NCBI RefSeq assembly: GCF_016863315.1
Contig: NZ_BOOQ01000009.1
Coordinates: forward strand, 62,001 to 126,000
Reading direction: 5' to 3'
Length of the DNA stretch: 64,000 nucleotides
Source: Planotetraspora silvatica
Lineage (GTDB): Bacteria; Actinomycetota; Actinomycetes; Streptosporangiales; Streptosporangiaceae
The position numbers were made by a program, and so were the translations under genes. Shown here piece by piece: positions 7,810 through 16,960 of the stretch. Within the stretch, counting starts at the first letter, position 1; each line of letters opens with the position of its first letter. Under the pieces are notes generated by a model. That model had not been told where the DNA came from. It did not search any database and saw nothing but the letters and a program-made list of their open reading frames with translations.

Positions 7810-8871
7810 TCAGGGCACCCTGTCGACTTCGGTGTCCGCCGGGTCCTCGGCCGCTTTCGCCCGTGCCCTGGCCTCCTGCGACCGCTGCTCTTCCCGCTCT
7901 TCGCGTTCCCGCTGCTTGTCCCGTTCCCTCTGCTCGCGCTCGCGGGCTCGTTCGAGTTCCTTGAGCTCCCGTTCGCGGACCTTCTCCTGCTCCCTGAGCT
8001 CCCGCTCGCGGGCCTTCTCCTGCTCGCGCCTGACCTTCTCCTGCTCCTTGAGCTCGCGTTCCCGGGCTCGTTCGAGTTCCTTGAGCTCCCGCTCGCGGGC
8101 CTTCTCCTGCTCCTTGACCTCGCGCTCGCGCAGCTTCTCGTGCTCGCGCCGGGCCTTCTCCTGCTCCTTGAGCTCGCGCTCGTTCGGGCGGGCCGCTGTA
8201 CGGGGCTCCGTCGTGGGCGTCAGCACCAGACCGCGGGACGCCGCCGTGAGGCCGGGATTCGGGTCGAGACCCGTGAGACCGTTCCAGGAGAGGTTGACCA
8301 GGTGGGCGGCGACCTCCTCGCGGCGGGGCCGGCGCTCCTCGAGCCACCACTGCCCGGTCAGCGCGGTCATCCCCACCAGCATCTGGGCGTACATCGGCGC
8401 GAGGTTCGGGTCGTAGCCACGCTCCCTGAACTCGTCGGCGAGCACGTCTTCCACCTGGCCGGCTATGTCGCTGATCAGGCTCGCGAACGTGCCCGTGCCG
8501 GAGGCGGCGTGGGAGTCGCGGACCAGGATCTGGAAGCCCTCACTGCTCTCCTCGATGTACTGGAGGAGGGCGAGCGCGGCACGTTCCAGCTTCACCCGCG
8601 CGTGCGACGCCACCAGGGCCTGCGAGACGAGGCTCAGCAGTCGCTGCATCTCGCGGTCGATGACGACCGCGTAGATGCCCTCCTTGCCGCCGAAGTGCTC
8701 GTAGACCACGGGCTTGGAGACCTTGGCACTCGCCGCGATCTCTTCGACGGAGGTGCCGTCGAAGCCCTTCTCGGCGAACAGGGTCCGGCCGATCTGGATC
8801 AGCTGCTCGCGCCGTTCCGCGCCAGTCATGCGCTTGCGGGATCGGGAGGAGTCGCTCACGACTTCAATCAT
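7810..8871 (-). CDS. TetR-family regulator with long charged C-terminal helix
   Basis: A 353-aa protein. Residues 15-65 are a TetR DNA-binding domain (ERREQLIQIGRTLFAEKGF ... VSKPVVYEHF), followed by a normal ligand/dimer domain to about 210. Residues 231-341 are an uninterrupted run of Glu/Arg/Lys repeats (variants of ERELKEQEKAR), predicted as a single charged helix or coiled coil, which is far beyond normal TetR length. ATG 8871 is chosen because it sits just before the DNA-binding domain; the frame stays open to a TTG at 9099 that overlaps the desaturase stop, giving a 76-residue longer, probably unneeded, start. Downstream of the desaturase in the same direction; likely its regulator. 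Confidence 0.8.
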   Translation of the reverse strand: MIEVVSDSSRSRKRMTGAERREQLIQIGRTLFAEKGFDGTSVEEIAASAKVSKPVVYEHFGGKEGIYAVVIDREMQRLLSLVSQALVASHARVKLERAALALLQYIEESSEGFQILVRDSHAASGTGTFASLISDIAGQVEDVLADEFRERGYDPNLAPMYAQMLVGMTALTGQWWLEERRPRREEVAAHLVNLSWNGLTGLDPNPGLTAASRGLVLTPTTEPRTAARPNERELKEQEKARREHEKLREREVKEQEKARERELKELERARERELKEQEKVRREQEKARERELREQEKVRERELKELERAREREQRERDKQREREEREEQRSQEARARAKAAEDPADTEVDRVP

Positions 8872-9091
8872 GGCCTGTTCTCGGCCCTCAGCCGCCTTGC
8901 GTACGGCTTTCGCGGGCGCGGAATCGCCCGCGTCCGCGGGCACGGGCTGGATATGTGCGCGTACGGCCACCGCTGTCGCCCTGGTCAGGGGTAAGGCGGC
9001 GGCCCTACCAGAATCGTCGTCGTCAGAGGTGGAACGCGGAGAAGCCAGGGCCGCCAGGTCGACGGCGGCCCTGTCATCCGTACCGATGGCG

Positions 9092-10030
9092 TCAGCCAAG
9101 ACGCTTCGCCGCCAGTCGCTCGGGGGTGGGCCAGCGCACGTCGTAGGCCCAGCCGGCCTTCTCGAACAGGCGGATCGTCCCGGCGCTCAGGTCGATCTGG
9201 CCCTTGAGCGCGCCGTGCCGGGCGCAGGTCGGGTCGGCGTGGTGCAGGTTGTGCCAGGACTCGCCGAAGGACGGGATGGCGAGCCACCACACCTGGCGGG
9301 ACTTGTCGCGCGACTCGAACTCCTCGTCGCCGAACACGTGGCAGATCGAGTTGATGGACCAGGTGACGTGGTGCAGCAGACCGATGCGGACGACCGTGCC
9401 CCAGAAGAGAGCGGTCACGATGCCCTGCCACGACCAGGTCAGCAGGCCGCCCAGCGCGCCGGGCAGCAGGAGCGAGGTGAGCGCCAGGGCGGGGAACCAC
9501 TTGTGCAGCTTGATGATGTCCGGGTCCTTGGCCAGGTCCGGGGCGTACTTCTGCCGGTTGACCCGCTCCACTTCGAACAGCCAGCCCATGTGCGCCCAGA
9601 GCAGTCCCTTGGACAGCGCCCAGACGCTGGTGCCGAAGCGCCAAGGCGAGTGCGGGTCGCCTTCCTTGTCCGAGAACTTGTGGTGCTTGCGGTGGGCGGC
9701 GACCCAGTCGAGGACGGACATCTCGAGCGAGAGGCTGCCCGCGATCGCCAGGGCGATCTTCAGGGGCCGCTTGGCCTTGAAGGAGCCGTGGGTGAAGTAG
9801 CGATGGAATCCGACCGTGACGCCCAGTCCGGAGATGACGTAGAACACGAAGGCGATCGCGATGTCCGTCCAGCCCAGACCCCATCCCCAGGCGAAGGGCA
9901 CCGCGGCGATGACCGCGAGGATGGGGGCTCCGACGACGACGCCGAAGATGATCAGATCGCCCCGGGACTTGCCTTGGGGCTCGAAGTCCGGTTTGGGCTG
10001 CGGTCCGGGCCGTTCGGTCAGGACGGTCAT
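9092..10030 (-). CDS. Membrane fatty-acid / acyl-CoA delta-9 desaturase
   Basis: A 312-aa membrane di-iron desaturase. The three histidine boxes are HRYFTH (76-81), HRKHH (113-117) and HNLHH (260-264), with hydrophobic segments at about 28-50, 56-75, 91-110 and 185-225. Members insert a cis double bond into saturated acyl chains using O2 and a reductase partner; DesA3-like mycobacterial enzymes are the closest known type. ATG 10030 is followed by a soluble N-terminus. Two palindromic TetR-like boxes lie 33-64 bp upstream, and a TetR gene follows, suggesting lipid-responsive control. Confidence 0.9.
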   Translation of the reverse strand: MTVLTERPGPQPKPDFEPQGKSRGDLIIFGVVVGAPILAVIAAVPFAWGWGLGWTDIAIAFVFYVISGLGVTVGFHRYFTHGSFKAKRPLKIALAIAGSLSLEMSVLDWVAAHRKHHKFSDKEGDPHSPWRFGTSVWALSKGLLWAHMGWLFEVERVNRQKYAPDLAKDPDIIKLHKWFPALALTSLLLPGALGGLLTWSWQGIVTALFWGTVVRIGLLHHVTWSINSICHVFGDEEFESRDKSRQVWWLAIPSFGESWHNLHHADPTCARHGALKGQIDLSAGTIRLFEKAGWAYDVRWPTPERLAAKRLG

Positions 10031-10062
10031 TGGCTACCTCGCGTGTGGGGAAGATGTCTGGC

Positions 10063-10094
10063 TACGCCACCGTAACCTACGCCATCGTAAGTTA
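10063..10094. promoter_or_regulatory. Twin TetR-like operator upstream of the desaturase
   Basis: TACGCCACCGTA (10063-10074) and TACGCCATCGTA (10078-10089) are two TACG-N4-CGTA palindromes 15 bp apart; the second sits in a wider near-palindrome running from TAACCTACG to CGTAAGTTA (10073-10094). Confidence 0.6.
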
Positions 10095-10412
10095 GGAATT
10101 TCGCCGACTGAATGTGGGGAAGGTGACGCTCCCGCGCACATCTGGTGGCGAATCCACGTCTTGCTAGATCGGCTGATCATCTGCTAAATGAGCCATCCCC
10201 GCGGCGGGAGATCCGGTCCTCCGGCCGCGCGGATATCGGATGGTCTGCCCGGAGGATCCGACCGGGTAACCGGCGCGCCCGGAAAGCCGCCGAGCCGGAC
10301 GGCCCCGGATTCGGGATCATCGGCGGACCGCGTCTTGGCGTCACAGATCCGGGGGGATCGGTATCGTAGGAGGCGGCTTGCGGCCGGGATCACCGGGCGC
10401 TCGCCAAACCTT
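10095..10412. other. Non-coding stretch, nothing recognised
   Basis: About 320 bases between the desaturase operators and tRNA-Gln. It is GC-rich with several short CCGG/GGATCC-like words but no supported gene, strong hairpin or promoter. Confidence 0.4.
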
Positions 10413-10484
10413 TCCGGCGTTGGGTAATTGGCAGCCCGCAGGGTTTTGGTCCCTGTTGTCCAGGTTCGAGTCCTGGCGCCGGAG
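10413..10484 (+). tRNA. tRNA-Gln (anticodon UUG)
   Basis: A 72-nt cloverleaf: acceptor TCCGGCG pairs CGCCGGA, anticodon stem CAGGG/CCCTG encloses a 7-base loop TTTTGGT giving anticodon TTG, T-arm CAGG-TTCGAGT-CCTG. Discriminator G; the CCA end is not encoded. Confidence 0.95.
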
Positions 10485-10648
10485 CGGCAGCTGAGGATCG
10501 GGTGGTTATGGGTGGGGCTGGATTCGATCTCAGGCCCGACAGGTAAGCTCACCTTGTCGAGCGGGTGACCGTGCGGTGCCCTGTGGGTGGCCGCCCGTGA
10601 ACCGGAAGCCGACTCGTCTCTATCGTGACGCCGAGGGAGCCTCAGTCC

Positions 10649-12112
10649 GTGAGTGTGCCGCGTCCGGCCGCCGTCATCGTCCTCGCCGCCGGCGAGGGCA
10701 CTCGGATGAAGTCGAACACCCCCAAAGTCCTCCATGAGCTCTGCGGTCGCGCGCTTGTGGACCACATGCTCGCCGCCGCCCGCGGCCTCGACCCCGAGCA
10801 GTTGGTCGTGGTCATCGGACACGCCCGCGACCAGGTCGAAAGCCACCTCGCCACCACGGCGCCCGACGCGCTCCCGGTCGTCCAGGAGAAGCAGAACGGC
10901 ACCGGCCACGCCGTGAGAACCGCCCTCGAGGCGGTGGGCGACATCAGAGGAACGGTCCTCGTCACGTACGGCGACACGCCCCTGCTCCGCACGGCGACTC
11001 TCGCGGCGCTGCTGGAAAGGCACGCCGCGGACGGCAACGCGGTCACGGTCCTCACCGCGGAGGTCCCCGACCCGACCGGGTACGGCCGGATCGTCCGCGA
11101 CGCGGGCGGAGCCGTCCTGGAGATCGTCGAGGAGAAGGACGCGAGCCCCGAGCAGCGGGCGATCCATGAGATGAACTCGGGCGTCTACGCGTTCGACGGA
11201 TCGCTCCTCGCCGACGGGGTCAAGCGGGTCGGCGCGGCCAACGCGCAGGGCGAGGAGTACCTCACCGACGTCCTGGCCATCCTCCGCGAGGACGGGCACC
11301 GGGTCGGGGCGCACGTCGCGTCCGACTACGTCGAGGTGGAGGGCGTGAACGACCGCGTCCAGCTCGCCTTCGCGCGCCGGGTCCTCAACGACCGGATCCT
11401 CCAGGCGCACATGCGGGCCGGCGTGACCATCATCGACCCCGCGAGCACCTGGATCGACGCCGAGGTCAGGCTCGAGGCGGACGCGGTGATCCACCCGGCG
11501 ACCCAGCTCCACGGCTCCACGAGAGTCGCCTCCGGGGCCGAGGTCGGCCCCGCGACCACGCTGACCGACACCGTCGTCGGCGCGGACGCCGTGGTGCGCA
11601 ACGCGGTCTGCGACCGGGCCGAGATCGGCGCGCAGGCGTCCGTCGGCCCCTACGCCTACCTCCGGCCCGGGACGGTCCTCGGGCGCAAGAGCAAGATCGG
11701 CACCTTCGTCGAGGCCAAGAACTCGTCCGTCGGCGAGGGGTCCAAGATCCCCCACCTGTCGTACGTCGGCGACGCCACCATCGGGACGGGCTCCAACATC
11801 GGCGCGGCCTGTGTCTTCGTGAACTACGACGGGATCAACAAGCACCGCACCGTCGTGGGCGACCACGTCCGGGTGGGCAGTGACAACATGCTGGTCGCTC
11901 CGGTGACCATCGGCGACGGCGCCTACACCGCCGCCGGCTCCGTCATCACCGGCGACGTCCCTCCGGGGGCGATGGCCGTGGCCAGGAGCAAGCAGCGCAA
12001 CATCGAGGGGTGGGTCGTCCGCCGCCGCCCGGGGACGGCCTCGGCCAAGGCGGCCGAACAGGCCGTCGCCGAGCCGGATGAGCAGGCGGAGCCGCAGACG
12101 GGCGCGGAGTAG
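10649..12112 (+). CDS. glmU: Bifunctional UDP-GlcNAc pyrophosphorylase / GlcN-1-P acetyltransferase
   Basis: A 487-aa cytosolic enzyme making UDP-N-acetylglucosamine for peptidoglycan and glycans. The N-terminal nucleotidyltransferase has LAAGEGTRMKS (12-22) and the YGDTPLL motif; the C-terminal left-handed beta-helix shows hexapeptide repeats (for example IGTFVEAKNSSVGEGSKIPHL) and the acetyl-CoA region NYDGINKHRT. GTG 10649 with GGGAG upstream is preferred; GTG 10625 and 10655 are alternatives. A Glu/Ala-rich tail follows the helix. The next gene is prs, the standard actinobacterial order. Confidence 0.95.
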   Translation: MSVPRPAAVIVLAAGEGTRMKSNTPKVLHELCGRALVDHMLAAARGLDPEQLVVVIGHARDQVESHLATTAPDALPVVQEKQNGTGHAVRTALEAVGDIRGTVLVTYGDTPLLRTATLAALLERHAADGNAVTVLTAEVPDPTGYGRIVRDAGGAVLEIVEEKDASPEQRAIHEMNSGVYAFDGSLLADGVKRVGAANAQGEEYLTDVLAILREDGHRVGAHVASDYVEVEGVNDRVQLAFARRVLNDRILQAHMRAGVTIIDPASTWIDAEVRLEADAVIHPATQLHGSTRVASGAEVGPATTLTDTVVGADAVVRNAVCDRAEIGAQASVGPYAYLRPGTVLGRKSKIGTFVEAKNSSVGEGSKIPHLSYVGDATIGTGSNIGAACVFVNYDGINKHRTVVGDHVRVGSDNMLVAPVTIGDGAYTAAGSVITGDVPPGAMAVARSKQRNIEGWVVRRRPGTASAKAAEQAVAEPDEQAEPQTGAE

Positions 12113-12372
12113 TCGCGAGGCACAGTTCTGAGTGGTCACGGACAGGCGGCACCGCCGGACGGCGTGCGGCGTTCGTTGCGTGAGCCGTACGGCATCGGTA
12201 ATGAGAACAAGGCGCGGTCTCACCGCGTAACGCCCTCAGGGGCAGGCCAGGAGGACACCGTGGTTCAGCGGGGCGAGCGAACAGGACGGCACGGCGTCGA
12301 GTCGTGTGTGCGGGACCAGGCGACCCGTTACGGAACGGCCGGCCGGGGGGCTCGGCAGTCGAGGAGTGTGGC

Positions 12373-13350
12373 ATGAGCGGCAAGAAGACGATGGGTGAGC
12401 GGAACCTCATGTTCTTCTCCGGACGCGCCCACCCCGAGTTGGCCGACGAGGTGGCCGCGAATCTCGCCGTCGAGATCACGCCCACCGCGCTGCGCGACTT
12501 CGCGAACGGCGAGATCTACGTGCGCTACCTGGAGTCCGTCCGCGGTTGCGACGCCTTCGTGATGCAGAGCCACACCGCGCCGATCAACCAGTGGATCATG
12601 GAGCAGCTGATCATGGTCGACGCGCTCAAGCGCGCCTCGGCCAAGCGGATCACGGTCATCATGCCCTTCTACGGCTATGCGCGGCAGGACAAGAAGGGCC
12701 GCGGGCGAGAGCCGATCACGGCCAGGCTGATGGCCGACATGTTCAAGCAGGCGGGCGCCGACCGGTTGATGTCGATCGACCTGCACACCTCTCAGATCCA
12801 GGGCTTCTTCGACGGCCCGGTGGACCACCTGTTCGCGATGCCGGTGCTGATCAACTACCTGCGGGGCAAGCTCGACCCGGCGACCACGACGATCGTCTCG
12901 CCTGACACCGGCCGTGTACGGCTCGCGGAGCGCTGGTCGGACTCGCTCGGCACCCCGGTGGCGTTCATCCACAAGCGCCGCGACCTCGACGTGGCCAATC
13001 AGGTGAAGGTGCACGAGGTGGTCGGCAAGGTCCAGGGCCGGACCTGCGTGCTGATCGACGACATGATCGACACCGGCGGCTCGATCTGCAAGGCGGCCGA
13101 CGCGCTCTACGAGCACGGGGCCACCGACGTCATCGTGGCGGCGACGCACGCGGTGTTCTCCGACCCCGCGGTGGATCGCCTCAAGAATTCGCGGATCTCC
13201 GAGGTGGTCGTGACGAACACCCTGCCGATCCCCGTCGAGAAGAGGTTCGACAGCCTGACCGTGATGTCGATCGCCCCGCTGATCGCCCGTGCCATCACCG
13301 AGGTCTTCACCGACGGCTCCGTCACCAGCCTCTTCGAAGGCGACAGCTAG
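12373..13350 (+). CDS. prs: Ribose-phosphate pyrophosphokinase
   Basis: A 325-aa enzyme making PRPP from ribose-5-phosphate and ATP for nucleotides, His and Trp. The flexible catalytic loop region YARQDKKGRGREPITA and the PRPP-binding loop VLIDDMIDTGGSI are intact. ATG 12373 has GAGGAG seven bases upstream; a longer GTG-initiated reading from 12304 is unlikely. A 260-bp gap separates it from glmU and no clear promoter consensus was found in it. Confidence 0.96.
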   Translation: MSGKKTMGERNLMFFSGRAHPELADEVAANLAVEITPTALRDFANGEIYVRYLESVRGCDAFVMQSHTAPINQWIMEQLIMVDALKRASAKRITVIMPFYGYARQDKKGRGREPITARLMADMFKQAGADRLMSIDLHTSQIQGFFDGPVDHLFAMPVLINYLRGKLDPATTTIVSPDTGRVRLAERWSDSLGTPVAFIHKRRDLDVANQVKVHEVVGKVQGRTCVLIDDMIDTGGSICKAADALYEHGATDVIVAATHAVFSDPAVDRLKNSRISEVVVTNTLPIPVEKRFDSLTVMSIAPLIARAITEVFTDGSVTSLFEGDS

Positions 13351-13404
13351 TTCGCGAGGGTCCCTGGTTCGCGAGGGGCGCGGCCTCCAAGGCGCCCCGA
13401 GCCC

Positions 13405-13423
13405 GCGCGAGCGGAGCTCGCGC
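13405..13423. terminator. GC-rich hairpin after prs
   Basis: Perfect 8-bp stem GCGCGAGC / GCTCGCGC with loop GGA, 55 bp past the prs stop; no T-run, as is common in actinomycetes. Confidence 0.45.
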
Positions 13424-13526
13424 AATCGACACGGTAGGCTGTTCACGCTGCGCCCGTAACGCCTTCCGCTAGGGCGGATCAGGGTGGGTGCTCACCAATC
13501 GTCAAGCAACCCCTAGGAGATGTGCC

Positions 13527-14144
13527 ATGTCCGAAGTTCGAATCGCCGCTGAGCTCCGCACGGAGTTCGGAAAGGGCGCCGCCCGTGCGATCCGCCGGGG
13601 GAACAAGGTTCCCGCCGTGCTGTACGGCCATGGCACCGAGCCCAAGCACCTGACCCTGCCGGGCCACGAGCTGCTGCTCGCGCTGCGTCAGGCCAACGTC
13701 CTCATCCGCGTCCACGGCGACGGGGTCGACGAGATCGCGCTGCCCAAGGGCGTCCAGCGTGACCCGATCAGGGGCTACATCGAGCACATCGACCTGCTCC
13801 TGGTCAAGCGGGGCGAGAAGGTCACCGTCGAGATCCCGGTCAACGTCACCGGCGAGGTGATCGGCGGCGCCATCCTCGACCAGCAGCTGATCACGCTGTC
13901 GGTGGAGGCCGAGGCCACGCACATCCCGACCGGCGTCACCGTCGACGTCGACGGCAAGGACGTCGGCTTCGTCGTCCACGCGGCCGACCTCCCGCTGCCG
14001 ACGGGCACCACGCTCCAGGGCGACCCCGAGGCGCTGGTCCTGCACGTGATCGCCGCTCCGACGGCCGAGCTGCCCGCGGAGGGCGAGGCCGCCGCTGAGG
14101 GCGCTGCCGAGGGCGAGGCCGCTTCGGCCGAGTCCGCCGAGTAG
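13527..14144 (+). CDS. rplY: 50S ribosomal protein L25 / general stress protein Ctc
   Basis: A 205-aa CTC-type L25 that binds 5S rRNA. The N-terminal L25 domain (ELRTEFGKGAARAIRRGNKVPAVLYGHG) is followed by the TL5-like beta domain (VEIPVNVTGEVIGGAILDQQLITLSVEA) and a Glu/Ala-only tail (about 182-205). ATG 13527 has AGGAG eight bases upstream. A strong hairpin separates it from pth, which it normally accompanies. Confidence 0.93.
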   Translation: MSEVRIAAELRTEFGKGAARAIRRGNKVPAVLYGHGTEPKHLTLPGHELLLALRQANVLIRVHGDGVDEIALPKGVQRDPIRGYIEHIDLLLVKRGEKVTVEIPVNVTGEVIGGAILDQQLITLSVEAEATHIPTGVTVDVDGKDVGFVVHAADLPLPTGTTLQGDPEALVLHVIAAPTAELPAEGEAAAEGAAEGEAASAESAE

Positions 14145-14158
14145 CACCGATGTGAGAC

Positions 14159-14188
14159 AGTCCTCCACAGGACCTCCTGTGGAGGACT
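14159..14188. terminator. Terminator/attenuator hairpin between rplY and pth
   Basis: Perfect 13-bp stem AGTCCTCCACAGG / CCTGTGGAGGACT with a 4-base loop, followed by TCTTC, ending 21 bp before the pth start. Confidence 0.75.
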
Positions 14189-14209
14189 TCTTCATGTGAG
14201 GAGACCGTG

Positions 14210-14830
14210 ATGTCTGGGATCGCCGAGTCCGGTGATCAGCGATGGCTTGTCGTCGGCCTGGGCAATCCGGGGCCCGAGTACGCCGGGAACCGGCACAACG
14301 CGGGCTTCATGGTGGTCGAGGAGCTGGCGGCCCGGATGGGCGGCCGTTTCAAGGTCCACAAGTCGCGGGCCGAGATCGTCGAGGGGCGGTCGGCCGGCGC
14401 CCGTGCCGTGCTGGCAAAGCCGTTGTCGTACATGAACCTGTCCGGCGGTCCGGTGAAGGCGCTGGCCGACTTCTACAAGGTCGCGCCCGTGAACGTCATC
14501 GTCATCCATGACGAGCTGGACATCCCCTACGGCGCGCTGCGCACGAAGCTGGGCGGCGGGGACAACGGCCACAACGGGTTGAAGTCGATCACCAAGTCGC
14601 TGGGGACGAAGGACTATCCGCGGATCCGCTTCGGCATCGGCCGCCCACCGGGACGGATGGATCCGGCGGCCTACGTGCTGAAGGACTTCGCCACCGCCGA
14701 GCGCAAGGACCTGCCGTTCCTGGTCGACCGTGCGGCCGACATGGTGGAGTCACTGATCACGAGCGGCGTCGAGGCCACCCAGAACAGGTTCCACGCGGGG
14801 GATCTCAACCCGGTGAAGCCGCCCCGCTGA
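14210..14830 (+). CDS. pth: Peptidyl-tRNA hydrolase
   Basis: A 206-aa enzyme that frees tRNA from stalled peptidyl-tRNA. The family signature [18 protein letters not shown] holds the catalytic histidine, with YMNLSG and HDELDIPYG further on and the tRNA-contact GGDNGHNGL segment. ATG 14210 has GAGGAG upstream. Its last 81 bp overlap the 3' end of the convergent exonuclease gene. Confidence 0.96.
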   Translation: MSGIAESGDQRWLVVGLGNPGPEYAGNRHNAGFMVVEELAARMGGRFKVHKSRAEIVEGRSAGARAVLAKPLSYMNLSGGPVKALADFYKVAPVNVIVIHDELDIPYGALRTKLGGGDNGHNGLKSITKSLGTKDYPRIRFGIGRPPGRMDPAAYVLKDFATAERKDLPFLVDRAADMVESLITSGVEATQNRFHAGDLNPVKPPR

Positions 14831-15400
14831 TCCCGGCCAGAGCATCAGGTTCTGGAACAGCTCGGCCTGCTCCACGGCGTCGTCCAGCGCGTTGTGGGTG
14901 TGGCGGCGGTCCGATCGCACCTCGCGCGGCATCTGCCGCTTGGTCGACCACGCGACGGGGACGCCCGCCTTGGCGGTGTAGAGGGTCTTGATGTCGATGC
15001 ACCGGGAGTGGCCGAACGGGCTCTCCCCGGTGAAACGCAGGAAGTACCAGTACATCCACATCCAGTCGTAGGCCAGCGGGAACGCCGCCAGCACCGGGAG
15101 GTCCGCTCCGCAGACCTCCCGGATCCAGGCCGCGGCGGCGGCCATGGCCTCGGCGGGGTCGCGCCCCTCCTCGACCAGCGCGTCGCGGTCGAGTCCGCTG
15201 ACCGCCAGCGATTCGGCGACGAAGTCGTCGCTGATGGGCCTGAGCTCCGCGTAGAAGGTCGCCGATTCGGGATCGGTCTTCTCGAAGCTCCTGCCGACCA
15301 TCCTCCCCGCCACCGTCATACCGATGCTGATCATGGAATATGGGCCCGGAATCGGGCCATCGGCCTCGATATCGACAGAGATGTACGTTTCGGCTTTCAC
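14750..15400 (-). CDS. 3'-5' exonuclease-like protein (DEDD fold)
   Basis: A 216-aa protein. The first acidic motif is at the N-terminus (SVDIEADGP) and the last is [15 protein letters not shown], with a central [12 protein letters not shown] segment, fitting the DEDDh/RNase T-like exonuclease fold; a substrate cannot be named. GTG 15400 is chosen for the strong AGAGGAG six bases upstream. The C-terminal 26 codons run through the 3' end of pth on the other strand, a long convergent overlap; the final residues after LFQNLMLW look dispensable. Confidence 0.75.
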   Translation of the reverse strand: MKAETYISVDIEADGPIPGPYSMISIGMTVAGRMVGRSFEKTDPESATFYAELRPISDDFVAESLAVSGLDRDALVEEGRDPAEAMAAAAAWIREVCGADLPVLAAFPLAYDWMWMYWYFLRFTGESPFGHSRCIDIKTLYTAKAGVPVAWSTKRQMPREVRSDRRHTHNALDDAVEQAELFQNLMLWPGSAGRLHRVEIPRVEPVLGGLDAARDQ

Positions 15401-15499
15401 GAATTCTCCTCTAAGCCCCACCGGATGACCGCTAGCATTCCTCACTGTCAGTGACGATGCCGTTACGTGACGGCGCGAGGCGACGAGTGTGGAGGGTGC

Positions 15500-16960
15500 G
15501 TGCTGGACGGCGAAGTTTCAGTGGTCGCCGCCGGCCGGGCGCGGCCGACGCCGGCGCATCCGATCCCGCGGCCGCCGCGCTGGGCGACGCGATACCGGTT
15601 CCATGCGGCTGTGTCCGACATGACGTGTGCCCTTCTGGCCGGGGTAGCCGCAGTACTGCTCAGGTTCGGCGAGGTTACTCCTTATGTGGCGCCCTATGTG
15701 GTGCTGAGTGGAGCGCTTCCGCCCGTGTGGGCCGGCATGATCGGCCTCAACCGGGGCTACGAGCCCCGCCTGATCGGGGTGGGCTCGGAGGAGTTCCGCC
15801 GGATCGCGCAGTGCGGGTTCACCCTCATCGCCGCGGTCGCCATCACGGCCTACGTGACCAAGGCCGACCTCGCCCGCGGTTACGTGGTCGTGGCGCTGCC
15901 GCTCATGACGGTCCTGACCCTCCTCGCCCGGTACGGCTTACGCCGCCGCCTGCACGGGCGCCGGCGCCGGGGCGAGGACTGCATGCGCCGGGTGGTCGCG
16001 GTGGGCCATCGCGCGGGCATCGCCGAACTGACCATGAGATTCCGGCGCGAGCGCTATCACGGGATGGAGATCGTCGCCGCCTGCCTGCCCACCGATGCGC
16101 AGGGGGAGATCGAGGAGGTCCCCATCCTGGGCGACTTCACCGACGTCCCCCTCGTCGTGCAGCAGGTGGGGGCGGACACCGTGGCGGTGCTCGCCTGTCC
16201 GGAACTCGACGGCACGGCGCTGCGCAGACTGGCCTGGCGGCTGGAGCGGACCCGCACCGACCTCGTCGTCGCCCCCGCCCTCATGGAGGTGGCGGGACCG
16301 CGCACCGCGATCCGGCCGGTGGCGGGGCTTCCCCTGCTCCACGTCGAGCACCCGGACCTCGCCGGCGCGCGCCAGTTGATCAAGACGGCCTTCGACCGGC
16401 TGGTCGCGGGCGTCGCCCTGGTCCTGCTCGCTCCGTTGATGCTCGTCGTCGCGATAGCCGTACGGGCGTCGAGCCCGGGGCCGGTGCTGTTCAGGCAGAC
16501 GCGGGTCGGCAAGGACGGCGTGGAGTTCACGATCCTCAAGTTCAGGACCATGCGGAACGACGCCGAGGCCCGCAAGGTGGAACTCGTCAACGACGGCCAC
16601 GGCCTGCTGTTCAAGATCCGCCAGGATCCGCGGGTCACCCGCATGGGCGTCCGGCTGAGGCGGCACTCCCTCGACGAGCTGCCCCAGCTGATCAACGTGC
16701 TCCGGGGTCACATGTCTCTGGTCGGGCCGCGCCCGCCGCTGCCGGAGGAGGTCGCGCGGTACCGCGACGACGTCCGCCGCCGGCTGGTCGTACGCCCTGG
16801 AATGACCGGCCTCTGGCAGGTCAACGGCAGGTCTGATCTTTCCTGGGAGGAATCGGTACGGTTGGACCTGCGTTACATCGAGAATTGGTCGCTGATGCTG
16901 GATCTGCAGATTCTCTGGAAGACCTGGTCAGCGGTCGCGGGCGGCGCGGGAGCTTACTGA
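15500..16960 (+). CDS. Priming glycosylphosphotransferase (exopolysaccharide, WbaP/CpsE-like)
   Basis: A 486-aa membrane enzyme that transfers a sugar-1-phosphate to undecaprenyl phosphate, starting a glycan repeat unit. Four or five hydrophobic segments in residues 40-150 and a nucleotide-binding-like middle precede the catalytic bacterial sugar-transferase domain (about 305-486): FRQTRVGKDG, FTILKFRTM, HSLDELPQLINVLRGHMSLVGPRPPLP, RPGMTGLWQVNGRSDLSWEE. GTG 15500 is preferred, GTG 15467 possible. Contains a TTA codon at 15938-15940. First gene of the + strand half of the polysaccharide locus; cysQ starts at the next base after its stop. Confidence 0.9.
   Translation: MLDGEVSVVAAGRARPTPAHPIPRPPRWATRYRFHAAVSDMTCALLAGVAAVLLRFGEVTPYVAPYVVLSGALPPVWAGMIGLNRGYEPRLIGVGSEEFRRIAQCGFTLIAAVAITAYVTKADLARGYVVVALPLMTVLTLLARYGLRRRLHGRRRRGEDCMRRVVAVGHRAGIAELTMRFRRERYHGMEIVAACLPTDAQGEIEEVPILGDFTDVPLVVQQVGADTVAVLACPELDGTALRRLAWRLERTRTDLVVAPALMEVAGPRTAIRPVAGLPLLHVEHPDLAGARQLIKTAFDRLVAGVALVLLAPLMLVVAIAVRASSPGPVLFRQTRVGKDGVEFTILKFRTMRNDAEARKVELVNDGHGLLFKIRQDPRVTRMGVRLRRHSLDELPQLINVLRGHMSLVGPRPPLPEEVARYRDDVRRRLVVRPGMTGLWQVNGRSDLSWEESVRLDLRYIENWSLMLDLQILWKTWSAVAGGAGAY

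Noticed and set aside
8872-9099. TTG-started 76-residue extension of the TetR gene
   Set aside because: No domain, long poorly structured Ala-rich sequence, and a normal start before the DNA-binding domain exists; kept only as an alternative.
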